Part shown: one piece after another, positions 31,473 through 42,299 of the stretch
Layout of the letters: each line of letters begins with the position of its first letter
Numbering within the stretch: position 1 is the first letter of the stretch
Assembly: GCA_002205965.3 (NCBI GenBank)
Contig: NADL03000459.1
Coordinates: 1,302,001 to 1,366,000, forward strand
Length of the DNA stretch: 64,000 nucleotides
DNA from: Kappaphycus alvarezii
Taxonomy: Eukaryota; Rhodophyta; Florideophyceae; Gigartinales; Solieriaceae
Reading direction: 5' to 3'
The notes under the pieces: generated by a model
The model's database searches: none
What the model saw: only the letters and a program-made list of their open reading frames with translations
What the model was told of the DNA's origin: nothing
Made by a program: the position numbers and the translations under genes

Positions 31473-33559
31473 GGGGGGAGTCGCGATATAGTGCTTTATT
31501 GTTTATTGAATAGTGCCACATACGGTATTGTGCCACCACAATCGCTTGGCACAAAATTGGCGGGATTTGAGGGGTTCCGTAACAGACTGCTGCAAACCAT
31601 ATTCAGGGCGCCGAAGATGTATCGTTCTTCCCGCCAATGTCTCTGTTCAAGCTCTTTATATAATAAGACCACTCGCATACTACGTTCTGTGTAGGGTGCA
31701 CAATCATCCACAGCACCGATGGAGACCAACACTACTCTGCCCAAACAGAAACGTACTCGACTAACCATTGCCCAGCAGGTCGAGGTAGCTCGACAGCTTA
31801 CTAGTGGCATCGATGCGGCATTCATTATGCATCAGTACAAGATTTCACGGCGTATGATATCAAAACTACGACGCAATGCCCCTTCACTGATTCAACAATC
31901 AGAAAGCACCAATTTTTCCTCTAATAGAAAGTCTAACAGACCGCCTGCCTTTCCATCCATTGAAAAGAAACTCCTTGACTGTATACACTTTGCAAAGTGT
32001 GCAAAAATGCCTGTGACTCAGTCCGTTCCCGCACACAAAGCATTAATCATACGCAACAAAATTTGCTAGAAGATCACAGACAAAGAAGGAGATTTGTATC
32101 TAAGACTAATGATATTCACAGCTTCAATTGGGTGGGTGCAACGCTTCATCAAGCGCAATTCCTTACGATCCGTGGCACTAAATGGCGAAGGTGGAAGTGG
32201 TCCAATCGCTGTGTTGAAAAGCGAGATGTGCAAAATACGGGAGAAACTTGGGAACTTCGATATCGATTGCATTTACAACGTCGATGAAACAGGCTTATTC
32301 TTTAAACTGCTGCCCCGCAGAACGTACATTGCCCACTACGAAGATTACAAAACTGTACGTGGTACAAAGGCTATGAAGAGCAAGGACCGTATAACTGCTT
32401 ACGTTTGCACTAACGGTGACGGCTCACAAAAAATTCCTATGGCCATATTCGGAAAGTCAAAGAATCCTAGGTGCTTTCGGTTAGGAAACCCTGTGGTTCC
32501 TTATTTCAGTCAACGGAATGCTTGGTCCGACACTGTGACTTTCAAGCGTTGGTTTTATGAGATATTCCTACCACATTTGAGAACAGATACTTCTCGGAAG
32601 TGTGTACTGTTGATGGACAACTGCGGGCCACATGGAACAGACATGACTGACGGCAGAAATCAAGTGACAATTATGACCTTACCGCCTAATTGTACTGCCG
32701 TACATCAGCCTATGGACTTAGGCATAATATCTGCATGGAAGTTACGATATCGTAGCATTCTACTGGGCAGAATCCTGGAGAACATTGAAACGAGGCAAGA
32801 GCTTAGAGATAGTGCGAGATTTCTGAAAACTGGAATGCGTGGAATGGACGAAGGTTTTGATCCTCATTTACTTGATGTCTCTGTAATGGTTAAGGAAGCG
32901 TGGTAAAGTATATCTGAGACAACAGTGGCTCGATGTTGGGTGAAGGCAAATGTACTTCCTCTTCATTATGTATCCGAAATTGTATCTATCAAAGGAAAGA
33001 TGTGTTCACACGGTAATAGGGAAGATTTAGAGCAGCTTACAAAAGCGCTTGACTGTTTGAGTCTATCGCTGGATCGTCGTGATCCTTTCGAAGAACAGGT
33101 ATCAGAAGAAATTACAGAGAAGGACATTGAGAGGTGGTTCACAATTGAAGAAGATGTTAGTATCCAAGAGGCAGTGGTGGAAGACGCAGTGCAATTCGAC
33201 AATGAAAGAGACAGTACCGTACCGTCAGCGTTGGAAACAGATTCTGATGATGACGGAGATCAGGTTGTGTGCAAGCCATTACCTACAGAACGTCTAATTA
33301 TTGATGGGATAAGCGAGTTGCAGCGATGGGCGTTTGAGAGTAACTTAGGAGATGTCAGTTGTTGTTTGCAGCAGGTTAGGCGCGGATTTGTCCGCGCTAA
33401 GCGTCGTGAGGTTTCATCTCGCAGTCGACAGTTGCTGATCACTGAAATGCTTGGATAGACATCGGCATTCATTTTCGTTAAACTATGTAGTGCGCAATTC
33501 GGTATAGTGCCGAGTAAATACACTTGTACAGGGGTAGCACTATATCGTAGTGCCCTCTG
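31473..33559 (+). mobile_element. pogo/Tigger-like DNA transposon with intact ends
   Basis: The terminal inverted repeats are 31473-31497 (begins CAGGGGGGAGTC, ends GATATAGTGCT) and 33536-33559 (complement begins CAGAGGGCACTACGATATAG). They are flanked by TA on both sides (31471-31472 and 33560-33561), the target duplication of this superfamily. The whole unit is 2087 bp. The transposase frame inside is interrupted by two stops only. A shorter relative with the same ends lies at 47808-48482. Confidence 0.9.
31719..33458 (+). pseudogene. pogo-like transposase, one frame with two internal stop codons
   Basis: 580 codons in a single frame, broken by TAG at 32067-32069 and TAA at 32904-32906. 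Domains in order: N-terminal helix-turn-helix (RTRLTIAQQVEVARQLTSGI), CENP-B-like second DNA-binding part (GWVQRFIKRNSL), then a DDE catalytic core with Asp in YNVDETGLFF, Asp in LLMDNCGPHG and Asp in HQPMDLGII, and a basic C-terminus. The downstream parts remain in frame and family-like, so the lesions are few and recent, or the stops are read through. Cut-and-paste transposition at TA is the known role of the family. Confidence 0.85.
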
Positions 33560-33561
33560 TA

Positions 33562-34049
33562 CTATAGTTCTTGCTTGCATACCCTACGGGACCATTTCAC
33601 GGCGGGGCCACATCTGCCACCCTGATTAGCCCAAGATCCTCTTTTGGCTTACAGTAATCTAACAACTGGCACACAACGGCACAGAACTACAGTACAGAAC
33701 GGTATTGTACAACTGGTACTATCTTGGCTGTCTGCTGGGACAGTCTGCCTTGGTTGTCCCATCAGAACTGAATTTTTTAAACTCTCTGGGCCGAATGGCC
33801 TTGTGAGTGCGCTTGCCACCTCGCACCCTCGATTACAGTAGCCCTGATGGTATCCTGCAGTTGTAATCGCGACAATCCTCCAACAGTTATCGTACACGTG
33901 CAGTACATTGTATCACAGTCATGGGACAGTCTCACCATACTGTACTGTACGTATACTGCACTGTATACTGCCAGCATATCATTACGCATGTTGAGTACAG
34001 TATGCGGCCTCAGCAACTGTTCTCAGTCATGAGCAAACTGGATGGACTA
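33562..34049. other. GTAC-rich intergenic DNA between two mobile elements
   Basis: No gene. It contains TACTGTACTGTACGTATACTGC-type alternations (about 33935-33970) and several TACAGTA words. It continues the GTAC-rich segment seen before the pogo-like insertion. Confidence 0.5.
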
Positions 34050-36445
34050 CGTCGGCCATGTGAAGTGCGGCGCAATATTATGGCCGTAGCCACAGGCGAC
34101 GAGGCGCAACGAATGCGCTGGTAGGTGGGCGTGCGAATAGTAGCGTCCGAGATGTGGTATTTCCAAGCAACGGGTTCGAACTCCTGGATAAGTGGCACAG
34201 TTTGGGCAGAAGGGCCACCAAGGGAGTCAAACACCAGGGACTGGAATCGGAGACCTGGGTTGCGGGAGGGATGGGAGAGGGGCACCAGGCTCCTTGGCAG
34301 CCTGTATTGGGGATCTTAGATATTGCCGTGGTGCGTGAGGGCGGCAGCCTGATGGAGGAATGCTTGAACCGGGACATCACAGCAACGTCACATGCGATGG
34401 GCCGGTCCGGGAGGCCGGCTTCAGGGTCTCGGGGTCATTGCACAAGGAGGATGTCGGCTGGCCTGCGGTGCGTACCAGGGACGAGATTTTCTTCTTCAAA
34501 CTCATAGTCCAGGCCGGCGGAGCGGAAAACGAGAAATGCGAACACGTCGCGGACAGAGTTGTGGCGATGAATGCGTCCAAACTCCGAGACGCAGCGGGCT
34601 GGGGCATGGTCACCGTAAACATCGAGGTTGTGCTGGCAGTGGTGGCATTTCAAGGGCAAAGAGTCTCGACTGGGAGACCGAGGTGTCGGCGCAGCATGAT
34701 GCTTCAGTGCTCAGATGACACCTTTGCCGCAGTGGTGGGATGCGCTAGTAGGTAAGCCACGGCAACGCTTTGCCGAAATGCCAGGCCGCGTATGCGGCGA
34801 CGGGTGGCTTCCGCAGAGTGGCACCTGGGACGGGGCGTTCTCTTCCATGGGTCATATGCCTAAGACATCTTTGCCTTGGCCTCTTGCTGTTCCCGATTTA
34901 GATGGGATTGAAGATTGACGGGCATGTCAGTGATGGAAGCAGGGTCAAAGCACCGACCTAGGTGATGAACGGATCGCCTTGGACCAGGCGGACAAAGCTG
35001 AGCAGCGGCGAGCGTGCCTAGTTGACCAGGAAGGATCTATCGCCACAAGCACGTTTCCCAAATACGGCGACGGAGCGAGGTGTATAGTAAGCGGCCGTGC
35101 GTAAGCAGGCGGAGGTAGCGTCCAGAATGCTGGCTGCGATAGCGCCGTGCAGGGAGGAAAAGATTATGGAGAACCCATACCCACCAATGCAGAGGGGGAG
35201 ACACGCTTGTTCCCAGGAGTCATCCGTTAACAAGACGTTATGGAGCGCGACATAGGACGACCACTGGAGAGAGTCAAACTTAGCTGCAGGCTCAGCGGCA
35301 TCCTGAAGGTCACCAACCCGAAACGTGTGAACAACACAGAATGCAGAGGCATACTGCCAGTGCAGCACCGGCTATTTGCACAGACACCGCCGGGAAACGA
35401 GCCCGGGGATCCCAGACCTATTCCAGAAGCGCCAAGGTGCAGCGGCACCTATCCACCTCTCCGTGCAAAAATCCCTTTGTGGAGGCAGCGTTACCTAATG
35501 GGGACCCGAGCAGGTCAACACTATCGCCGGGGGCCTCGGAGAACGAAAACTCGGTCAGGAAGGCCACGCGGTCCACTGCCGATGTGTGAGTTCAGGATAT
35601 GCGGGCCTTGTCGTGGTTGATGAATAGCCCGTAGGAAGGGCCATGAGGCGCGAGCGACCGAAGGGCTCGCCGGAGACCGGTGAGCGACCTCATTATTGTG
35701 CCGTCATCGGGCGAACGAGCGGCTGGACCGTCAAGGAGAAAAGGGGCATTGTCGCAAGATCCCCTTGCTGGGTTCCGTGACCGCTAGAGAGAGTCGCCAG
35801 CTCGCTATTTAGAACAATTTTTTTAACTGCGGTCGGGAGCGACCGTACAGCATGTTTGCGAATCGGGTGAGCGAGGGGGCACGACATGGTAGCATGTCCA
35901 GCATTGATTGCCTATCAACAGAGTTGAAGGCGTCGCGGGCATCGATGAGGACGGTGGCGACGTTTGCGTCCAATGTGACCCTTCGGAGCATAGTGCGCGC
36001 GTCATGGACGAGAGAATCCATGCTAGCCATCCTTGAAACAGTTGACCGTTTGGAAGGGGGCCAGGAAGGCACGGGAGTCATTGATAGCAGAGGGCAGCAG
36101 CTTCTTCGCGACCAGGCACCGGTGGACAGAGCGGGTTGCGATGGGATGGATCTTCCCCGGCTTCGGTTGAAGCGAGAGGAGGGTCGCAGCGGAGAGAGGG
36201 GAAGAACTGAATCCAGGAGGTCTCTGTTTGCTATGCGATTGACGATTTCCGTCAAGACTCCGCGCCAGCTTCAGGGCTACGAGCGGTCTTCGCGATCAGG
36301 TGGAACCACCTCGAGGGCGACCGGTCTGAGCCCGCCGTGGTGTCCCGCGAGATGCGACGAGCAGCCCGTACAAAGATGGCTTCCGTACGTTGCGGAGGTG
36401 ATGGGATGGGATTCCCGGCCGGAAGGGCGGGAAATTTCGATATTT
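34050..36445 (-). pseudogene. RT/restriction-like endonuclease retroelement, copy B, decayed
   Basis: Minus-strand segments in order: ARRISRDTTAGSDR (about 36390), HLIAKTARSPEAG, TEIVNRIANRDLLDS (36255), VLIDARDAFNSVDRQSMLDM (RT motif A with Asp), LSSGHGTQQGDL (motif B, about 35790), SPDDGTIM (catalytic Asp pair at 35703-35708), GLFINHDKARIS (motif D), a connection region (35018-35368), then CHHCQHNLDVYGDHAPARC with RHN (zinc motif) and RRPADILL (endonuclease, 34435-34659), and FDSLGGPSAQTVPLI (34010-34285). It is the same family order as the ORF at 5691-7523 and is more complete at the N-terminal side, but several frameshifts break it. The DNA is more GC-rich than its surroundings. Confidence 0.8.
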
Positions 36446-36499
36446 GCATAATTCGGAAATTAATAAAAATAAAACCCGTGTCTTCAGACCAGGAACAGT

Positions 36500-36696
36500 A
36501 AAGTCAACTACAGTACAGTACAAGCAACGTGAAGGTCCACGACGAAACCACCTCTTTTAACAGACCACTCTAGCATAATTCGAACATTTTCTGATCATGA
36601 AGGAATGAATAGTTGTCTTCCAATGCCTTAAGATCGATATAGGCCATGAGCGTCATTGTCCTTCCAGCCTAAATTATACTTCCCGTATACATGGGT
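36500..36696. other. GTAC-rich border of the RT/endonuclease copy
   Basis: ACTACAGTACAGTACAAGC at about 36508-36526 resembles the sequence at 33.9-34.0 kb, on the other side of retroelement copy B. This suggests copy B also inserted into the GTAC-rich stretch. The rest holds the possible continuation of the frame described next. Confidence 0.4.
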
Positions 36697-37194
36697 TTAA
36701 ACGGGAAATGGTAAAACCAGCCTATAGCAAGAGTCAAGACCATCAGAAGAGCGTTCTCTGCATGCCTTTAAAGCATGTTCAAACCCAATGTAACGAGGAT
36801 GGTATACTTCCATACCTTTTCCATAAGTGGCAGTGAGCACCTTCCTGTGCATCATGGAGAGATCAGAAAGTGGCTCAGGCCACCGAACTGTCAACTCCAG
36901 TTCCCTGCTTCCCTTCAGCACACGAATAGAAAAACCACCTACCCCCACCCCACTAGGCAACATAATTGCAACCGTGACACACTTAGTCGTCGTCCCAGGT
37001 TCAGTCCATGTTGAGATTAGATGTAGAGGCTGAAACGACTGAGAGGACGGAGTTTCCTTTGCTAACAACTCTGGATCAAATGAAACCGAAGAGGCTTCGT
37101 CCATAAGCGAGATACTTCTTTTTTTCTCTAAAACGACATCAGATGTACATAGAGGACGCAAATTAAGCTGTTCAGAGTCATCATTACAAAACAT
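36697..37194 (-). pseudogene. Conserved-looking protein remnant, family unknown
   Basis: A 165-codon frame with RELELTVRWPEPLSDLSMMH, then EVYHPRYIGFEHALKACRER, then LPFPV before a TAA at 36697. The frame continues beyond the stop with THVYGKYNLGWKDND, so the stop looks premature. The pattern 'WPePL...lH....YHPr..GFe.ALk..R...D......LPFPV' reminds me of hypothetical proteins of algae, but I cannot name the family. A donor-like AAG|GTATGT at about 37247, preceded by a coiled-coil-like stretch (LEHKLDNFRTKLMKTKLST), suggests an upstream exon. Confidence 0.4.
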
Positions 37195-37199
37195 TTTGG

Positions 37200-38459
37200 A
37201 TAAAAATTATAAATAACACCAACAAACAAAAAAACGCACATACCTTCATTTCCAAAGTACTCAGCTTTGTTTTCATGAGTTTAGTTCGAAAATTATCGAG
37301 CTTATGCTCAAGGAACAAACGCTCTGAGGCCTAAACCTGCTTTGGATTAGCATTTCTAGAGATTTATCCAGAAGTAAGTTTAGGGCGAAGCAAAACCACA
37401 GCTTTTGAATTCTCAATGAGCTTCTCAGGCATTCCAGGTGATGGTTCAGTATGTGAGCCATCACTCAACAACTTAGAAAGATATTTGTTCCCTTTTATAC
37501 AACTCATAAGGTGGTATTGTCATAAGTAGTGCCTTGTCCATACGCTACTGGACTGCAGAGAGAGGAGCTTTACAAATTTGATCCATTTTCGCAGCCATTT
37601 TGTCATGCCAGTAGTTTGCATGGGATTTGAGTAATTAAAACAAAATTTTTTAACCTAAAAAAATAATATTCGTGTTTATTACATTATAGAATGAGCGCAG
37701 TTTTCGACCTGATTATCAAAATTCGATTAGAACATAGATGACGGGTTTGATTCGACCTTTCAATTACTGGTGAACTTTGGAAACCGAATCTCGACGGCAA
37801 ATCAAGCCGATAGTCACATGACTGCCGAATTAATAAGGAGAGCTCTAATACTTTTTGATAAGTCAAACTGTAAACAGCACTAATGAAACTTAAATGTGCT
37901 AATTCGCCGACCTGTGTCAGCGAAACTTCGAACTTTTAATATGTATTTGCGAATTTCGGGCTATAAACTTGCTCAAATTTTTTGTTATAATGAACAATTT
38001 CCTTTCAAAATCCCGAACTAGTACTTTATACCACCCTTCTGCTAGAATTTGGAAATCAGTATGCTTTTTCTTTTTTCAATTGCAGAAGTTCGTTGGTTTC
38101 TTTTTGGGGATTCTAAAAAGTTCGAACTGCCCGAAGCAAATTTGGTTCGAAGAAGGTGCAGCCAAGATGGAGTTTCATGACCCATAATTGAGCTAATCGA
38201 CGAAAGGCATTATTTTACGTGATATAAATAAATAATTTCTTTAATCATCAATTTTGTATATAAAATTATGTATTTCATTATATTTGATTATGATATTTGT
38301 CCTCATCTTAATATATACATCCCTTTATGCGTACATAAACAACAGCGAACGTGGTTACTAGAGTAGCTAACCTTCCACTTGAAGTTGTATGTTGATTACT
38401 CTGAGAATCGGCATGGAGGACGAAAATGTTTTTATGGAATGCGCGGGAAAAGTTTTGCC
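37200..38459. other. AT-rich, no recognisable gene apart from a possible upstream exon
   Basis: Contains the coiled-coil-like stretch mentioned for the previous entry (about 37250-37320, minus strand). The rest shows no motif or repeat I can place. Confidence 0.4.
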
Positions 38460-39330
38460 ATGAACAAGCGAGATGGAGCTGTTGCAACGAGGAGGCGTCG
38501 GGGGCTTTTTAGCGTGACCCCAACCGTTGTCAGGGTGGTTTAGAGTATGCTACGGAGTGAGCCTGCCGCAGGGGCGCTACCCATTCATTTACTGTGGTCG
38601 CTGTATTTGCTCAAAAACTACTGCAGTGTGACAGTGAACGCATTACTATGTAAGTGAGATGAGAATACTCGCAGAAATTGGTGCTGGTGCTTTGTGGATT
38701 TTATATCGAAATTATACGTTGTATGTTCAATTTTTGATTTTTTGATTTCTTAATTTATTTCCAGTGACAAAATTGTTAAAGATCTCTTGGGATGCGCTTT
38801 TGAATAATGATGGAAATTTTAATTATGTTTACTTCTCTGTCGACGGTACTGACTGCCGTATTAATGACTCGTTTCCGTTTAGCGGGAAATGGTACTCCCA
38901 CAAATTCAATGGCGCTGGTATACGCTTGTAGATTGGCATGTCAGTGTCCAAAGAGGAATTTTTGGTGCTATGGGCCGTGTCTCTCCGGTCAGTATTCAGA
39001 TACTTTAATTTTAAGGAGAAAATGCTCCATGCTCCAGGTGATTGTGAGCGGGTAATTGCTGACGAAAAGTACGGTCATCTGCGGTGTATTACTCCTAACA
39101 TCGTGGATGAATGTAAACGTCTGTTGCGCTTTGTGATAACAGCTCGGCACGAGACAGTTAATGAAAGGGTTTAAATTCAGTAAATGAAAGGGTTTAAATT
39201 TTTAATTCTGTTACAGCTGTTTTCAGGCACATCATAGAACTTCATAGTCTCGTATTTCAAGTCGTTATTCGGCTTCTTGCATTAATGATTAGAACAAGTG
39301 ACCCATTGTTTGAGATTCGAATAAAACGTA
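38460..39330 (+). pseudogene. PIF/Harbinger-like transposase, broken
   Basis: Starts MNKRDGAVATRRRRGLFSVT. A TAG at 38541-38543 stands where Trp is expected (VVRVV-stop-SMLRSEPA), followed by LPIHLLWSLYLLKNY. A GTAAGT...TTTCCAG interval (38650-38764) could be an intron. Then comes the DDE core: SVDGTDCRINDSFPFSGKWY, SHKFNGAGIRL, a TAG at 38929-38931, DCERVIADEKYG and RHETVNERV. A 23-bp tandem duplication (39155-39177 and 39178-39200) shifts the frame; ignoring it, the end reads VFRHIIELHSLVFQVVIRLL. The family pattern is that of Harbinger transposases, which usually insert at 3-bp targets. Terminal repeats were not found. Confidence 0.75.
39155..39200 (+). repeat. 23-bp tandem duplication inside the Harbinger pseudogene
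   Basis: Two adjacent 23-bp units differ by one base. Since 23 is not a multiple of 3, the duplication alone breaks the frame. Confidence 0.85.
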
Positions 39331-39889
39331 ACTGTCTTACGCAACAACTTAAGTAGTCCATGATAATTGATTTATGTGCATTAAATTATTCATCATTGCC
39401 TGCTGTGGTCAGCGGTAACAGAGGTACAAATAAGAAGACATTCACTGTTTTCGAATTTTACTGTGGCCCCTGGCGGGGCGATGGGCCGCGACACAGACGG
39501 GTGTAGTTCTCGAAGATGCTGGATGGTACTACGCGCATTGAAGTCGGAGCATGGGGGATTGCGGCGTGTGCGCATTGCCTTGCCAAAGCGAGCACCTGCA
39601 CAGAGGGTCTCAGCCTGCCGAGGACGTTTGGCGTTAGCGGACAGAGCAAATTGAGCACTGGGCCAGTGGGGCTGTACTCGATGACCGACTCTGCCCGGTG
39701 GTGATACACATTGAGCACGTGAGGAGATCTCAGAGGAACTATTCCACTTAATACTGCGGCCAATTTTATCGGAACGCAAGCAAAAATAGTACCAAAGGAG
39801 TGATATATTTGACATAATATCAAAAACAAGAAGCAATGAAAAAGGAATGAAACGCATTCAAAACGTCCTGGATGGCATTCCAATGAAGA

Positions 39890-40735
39890 TTGCGTACATT
39901 GGGTTCAACTTCATTGAAGTCCTTCCTCCTAGTGACCGCGAACTAAGACAAACACAGTCAATGCGGCAAGGCTAGCAGTGATCAATGGACTCAAAGAAGA
40001 AAAGGTCTGGAAAGTGATCTCCAAGTACGAGGTTCCGTAGGGTGCCAATATCCTAGGTGGACGCTGTTTTCAGTGAAGACCGTTGGAATCTCGTTGATGA
40101 GGAAGATAAAGCAAGATAAATAGCCCATGTTTACAACCATGAGGAAAAAGATACACGGTACAAAACGCTTCAACGCTGCGATCCGCCTCGATCCGGCTGA
40201 TACTATCCGTCGCTTCCATAAAATTTACTCGTTTCTTTTCGCATGATGTCAGTCAAGCCTACATTATATGTAACGATAAGCTGGCCAGAAGGGTTTTCAT
40301 ACTACGGAAGCGCGATAAACTCAAAATCCTGGGAATCACAGAAGATGAATTACTAGATTCACTTTGGAAAGTTAATGTAATATGCGACGCGGGAGATTAC
40401 TGGGGTGTGACGATACACTACTACACGAAAGAATATCTTGGCATGAAGCAAACAGTTGGGGACCCGGGGTTGTATGTCATGATATCCAATATTTCCTAAG
40501 AGTGACTTATTGGAATATACGTTCACGCCAATCTGCACGCTGGTAATAAAGAATTCGAAACACTCACTCCAACTAGCTTGAGAAGGTCTCCTTCCAAGCC
40601 TATAGTGTTTGATCAATTTGACTTCTTTGGTACCGTGACATAGAAGCCATCTCCTGAGAGCTCTTTAATGAGGTAAGAGAGACACATCGAAAAGCTTCCT
40701 CTGCCAAAATAGTGCCGCGGGGATTTATGGCCGCT
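39890..40735 (+). pseudogene. Second Ty1/copia reverse transcriptase, decayed, YVDD changed to YVHA
   Basis: Segments in order: FIEVLPPSDRELRQ, LAVINGLKEEKVWKVISKYE, ANILGGR, TLRSASIRLILSVASIKFTR, FFSHDVSQAYIICNDKLARR, GDYWGVTIHYYTKEYLGMKQ, GIYVHANLHAGNKEFETLT and HIEKLPLPK. This is the copia RT from its first block to the thumb. The catalytic pair is CAC GCC (40524-40529, His-Ala) instead of two Asp codons. Several frameshifts and stops are present. It has the opposite orientation and a different sequence from the copia element at 16.6-20.9 kb. The upstream stretch 39.46-39.88 kb is GC-richer and may belong to the same element, but I could not assign it. Confidence 0.75.
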
Positions 40736-40739
40736 GGAA

Positions 40740-41835
40740 TGTCTTCTATGACTCTGTTTGAAGGTGATGAGTACCCAACAGGGTAGCAGGAGGCGCAGTT
40801 AAGGTCATAAATGGTGTCGGGCCGTCCTATGTGCCATATGAATTTCAGGGCCTCATGTAACCTTTTTTGAAAAAAGTTCAGATATTTTTAATTACATCCG
40901 ATGCCCTTTTACAGTCAGATAGAATGTATAAAGAGAATGTACTTGGCAGAATTTAATTCAAAATAGCGGTCTGGTGTTGGTACAGGACCATTTTTTCGTC
41001 ATATGTCATACGAATTTCGCGGATTGTAGGACCCTGCAGGGAACAATACAATGTAAAGAACATTTACTGTAGTTAATCATTAATGCCATTACGAACCCAT
41101 CTTTTTGCATTAAATAGGAATTATTTGCCAAATGATTTAGATAATGCACTCGCGAAAATTACCTTTGGGTTTTGATTACCACAGCTCGAATCTTGCCCGC
41201 TAGTCACAATCTGTGAGAAATGAAATCGACGGCAAATCAACACTCAAAATAATCTTCCAAACTCAAGCCCTTAACCGCTTCAGGTCAAATCCGATTCACA
41301 TCTCAAGCGCTCCTCCATCTTTACTTCTCCCCTCACCGTTTCGTTCCATCACGACCGCGTTCAAAGCATCCCTCAATCCCCCCTTTCCTAACCACATCTG
41401 CATGTAAAATAGATCATCTAAAATGTACAGCACTATACAGTGCATAACATTGTACAATACATAAACGAAATGGCCAAGTTCTAGATAGGACAGTAAAATA
41501 CAGCAAAGCTTGTAAGCCTCTTTGAGAGCTGTAAAATGTGAGCAGAGGCAACAGAGAGTGATAACACGAACAAATTCCATTCTTGAAGGCAGATAAATGC
41601 TCCAACAAAAAGCACCAAGCAGGGCAATTGTGCTGCTTTATGGGAAAATTACAATACGTTACCCACACCAAACGCTTCAGCTGTTTCAACATATGAAGAC
41701 TCATCAATAATCCTCGATTATTCAACCCTACGTCCTGAATACAAAGATCTGTGCCAAGATAGCACAATAAATCCCACAATTAAGCAATATTACTCGGGAT
41801 CATGGGTCAGAGGGTTTACGAGAGTGACATTAAAT
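40740..41835. other. No recognisable gene
   Basis: Contains a short GTAC-related inverted sequence (GTACAGCACTATACAGTGC at about 41422-41442) and a 121-codon minus-strand frame (41414-41779) that I do not recognise and consider fortuitous. Confidence 0.4.
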
Positions 41836-41864
41836 TAGTCAGCATCCCTGGGGCACAGGTTTTC

Positions 41865-42293
41865 CTAGTATCTGGCCTGTAAATTTTGCTCTTCTGTAGG
41901 TCGTGACTTTGTGGCTGGACGAAGAGAGGCGTTCAACAACATTAATACACAGCAATGGTACCTGGCCAAAAAAGAAGGTCGTTTTGTTGTTTGCCATGTC
42001 AGCAGTGGGTGCGGTGGTCCCCGTGGATATACATAGTTCCTGGACATAGCTTAGCAGGGAGTTAAAGGAGCAAAAAGTTATTTTTGATGGAAGTGGAGGC
42101 AAACGGAAAAATCTAGGTTTCTGATGACGATTTCAAGGCCTTCGCTTGAGGAGTTTTGTAGCCCGCCTTTCGCTCCAGATATTTTAATTGAAGCTTGGAA
42201 AGCTCTTGTGCGGGTATCGCCTAGTAATTTTCTCTTTGATAAGAGGTAGTGAGGTTGGTTTACTGCAAGTGATGTAGATGTTAAGAGTCCCAC
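41865..42293 (-). pseudogene. RT/restriction-like endonuclease retroelement, fragment copy C
   Basis: The 42078-42293 frame carries LLGDTRTRAFQASIKISGAKGG and, later, RNLDFSV. This aligns with residues 364-406 of the ORF at 5691-7523 (LGNIRTRAFRASMSLPGAKGW ... KDFSVWF, quoted in parts). A following minus-strand frame (41865-42047) ends in TEEQNLQARY and may correspond to the EKQRKY region, with the zinc motif lost between. Only a remnant is left. Confidence 0.6.
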
Positions 42294-42299
42294 GAAATT

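Noticed and set aside
34165..34180. GGGTTCGAACTCC resembling a tRNA T arm
   Set aside because: It lies inside the retroelement copy B and no acceptor, D or anticodon arm fits around it.
31719..39330. Repeat-induced point mutation (fungal) as the cause of the dead transposases
   Set aside because: Some stops would fit TGG to TAG changes, but others (such as those in the pogo-like frame) do not follow a C-to-T pattern.
39463..39880. GC-richer block before the second copia RT as a copia integrase
   Set aside because: A Cys-x2-Cys near ACAHC is suggestive, but the following sequence does not follow the integrase pattern closely enough.
41414..41779. 121-codon minus-strand frame
   Set aside because: Cys-, Leu- and Tyr-rich without any domain; overlaps palindromic non-coding sequence.
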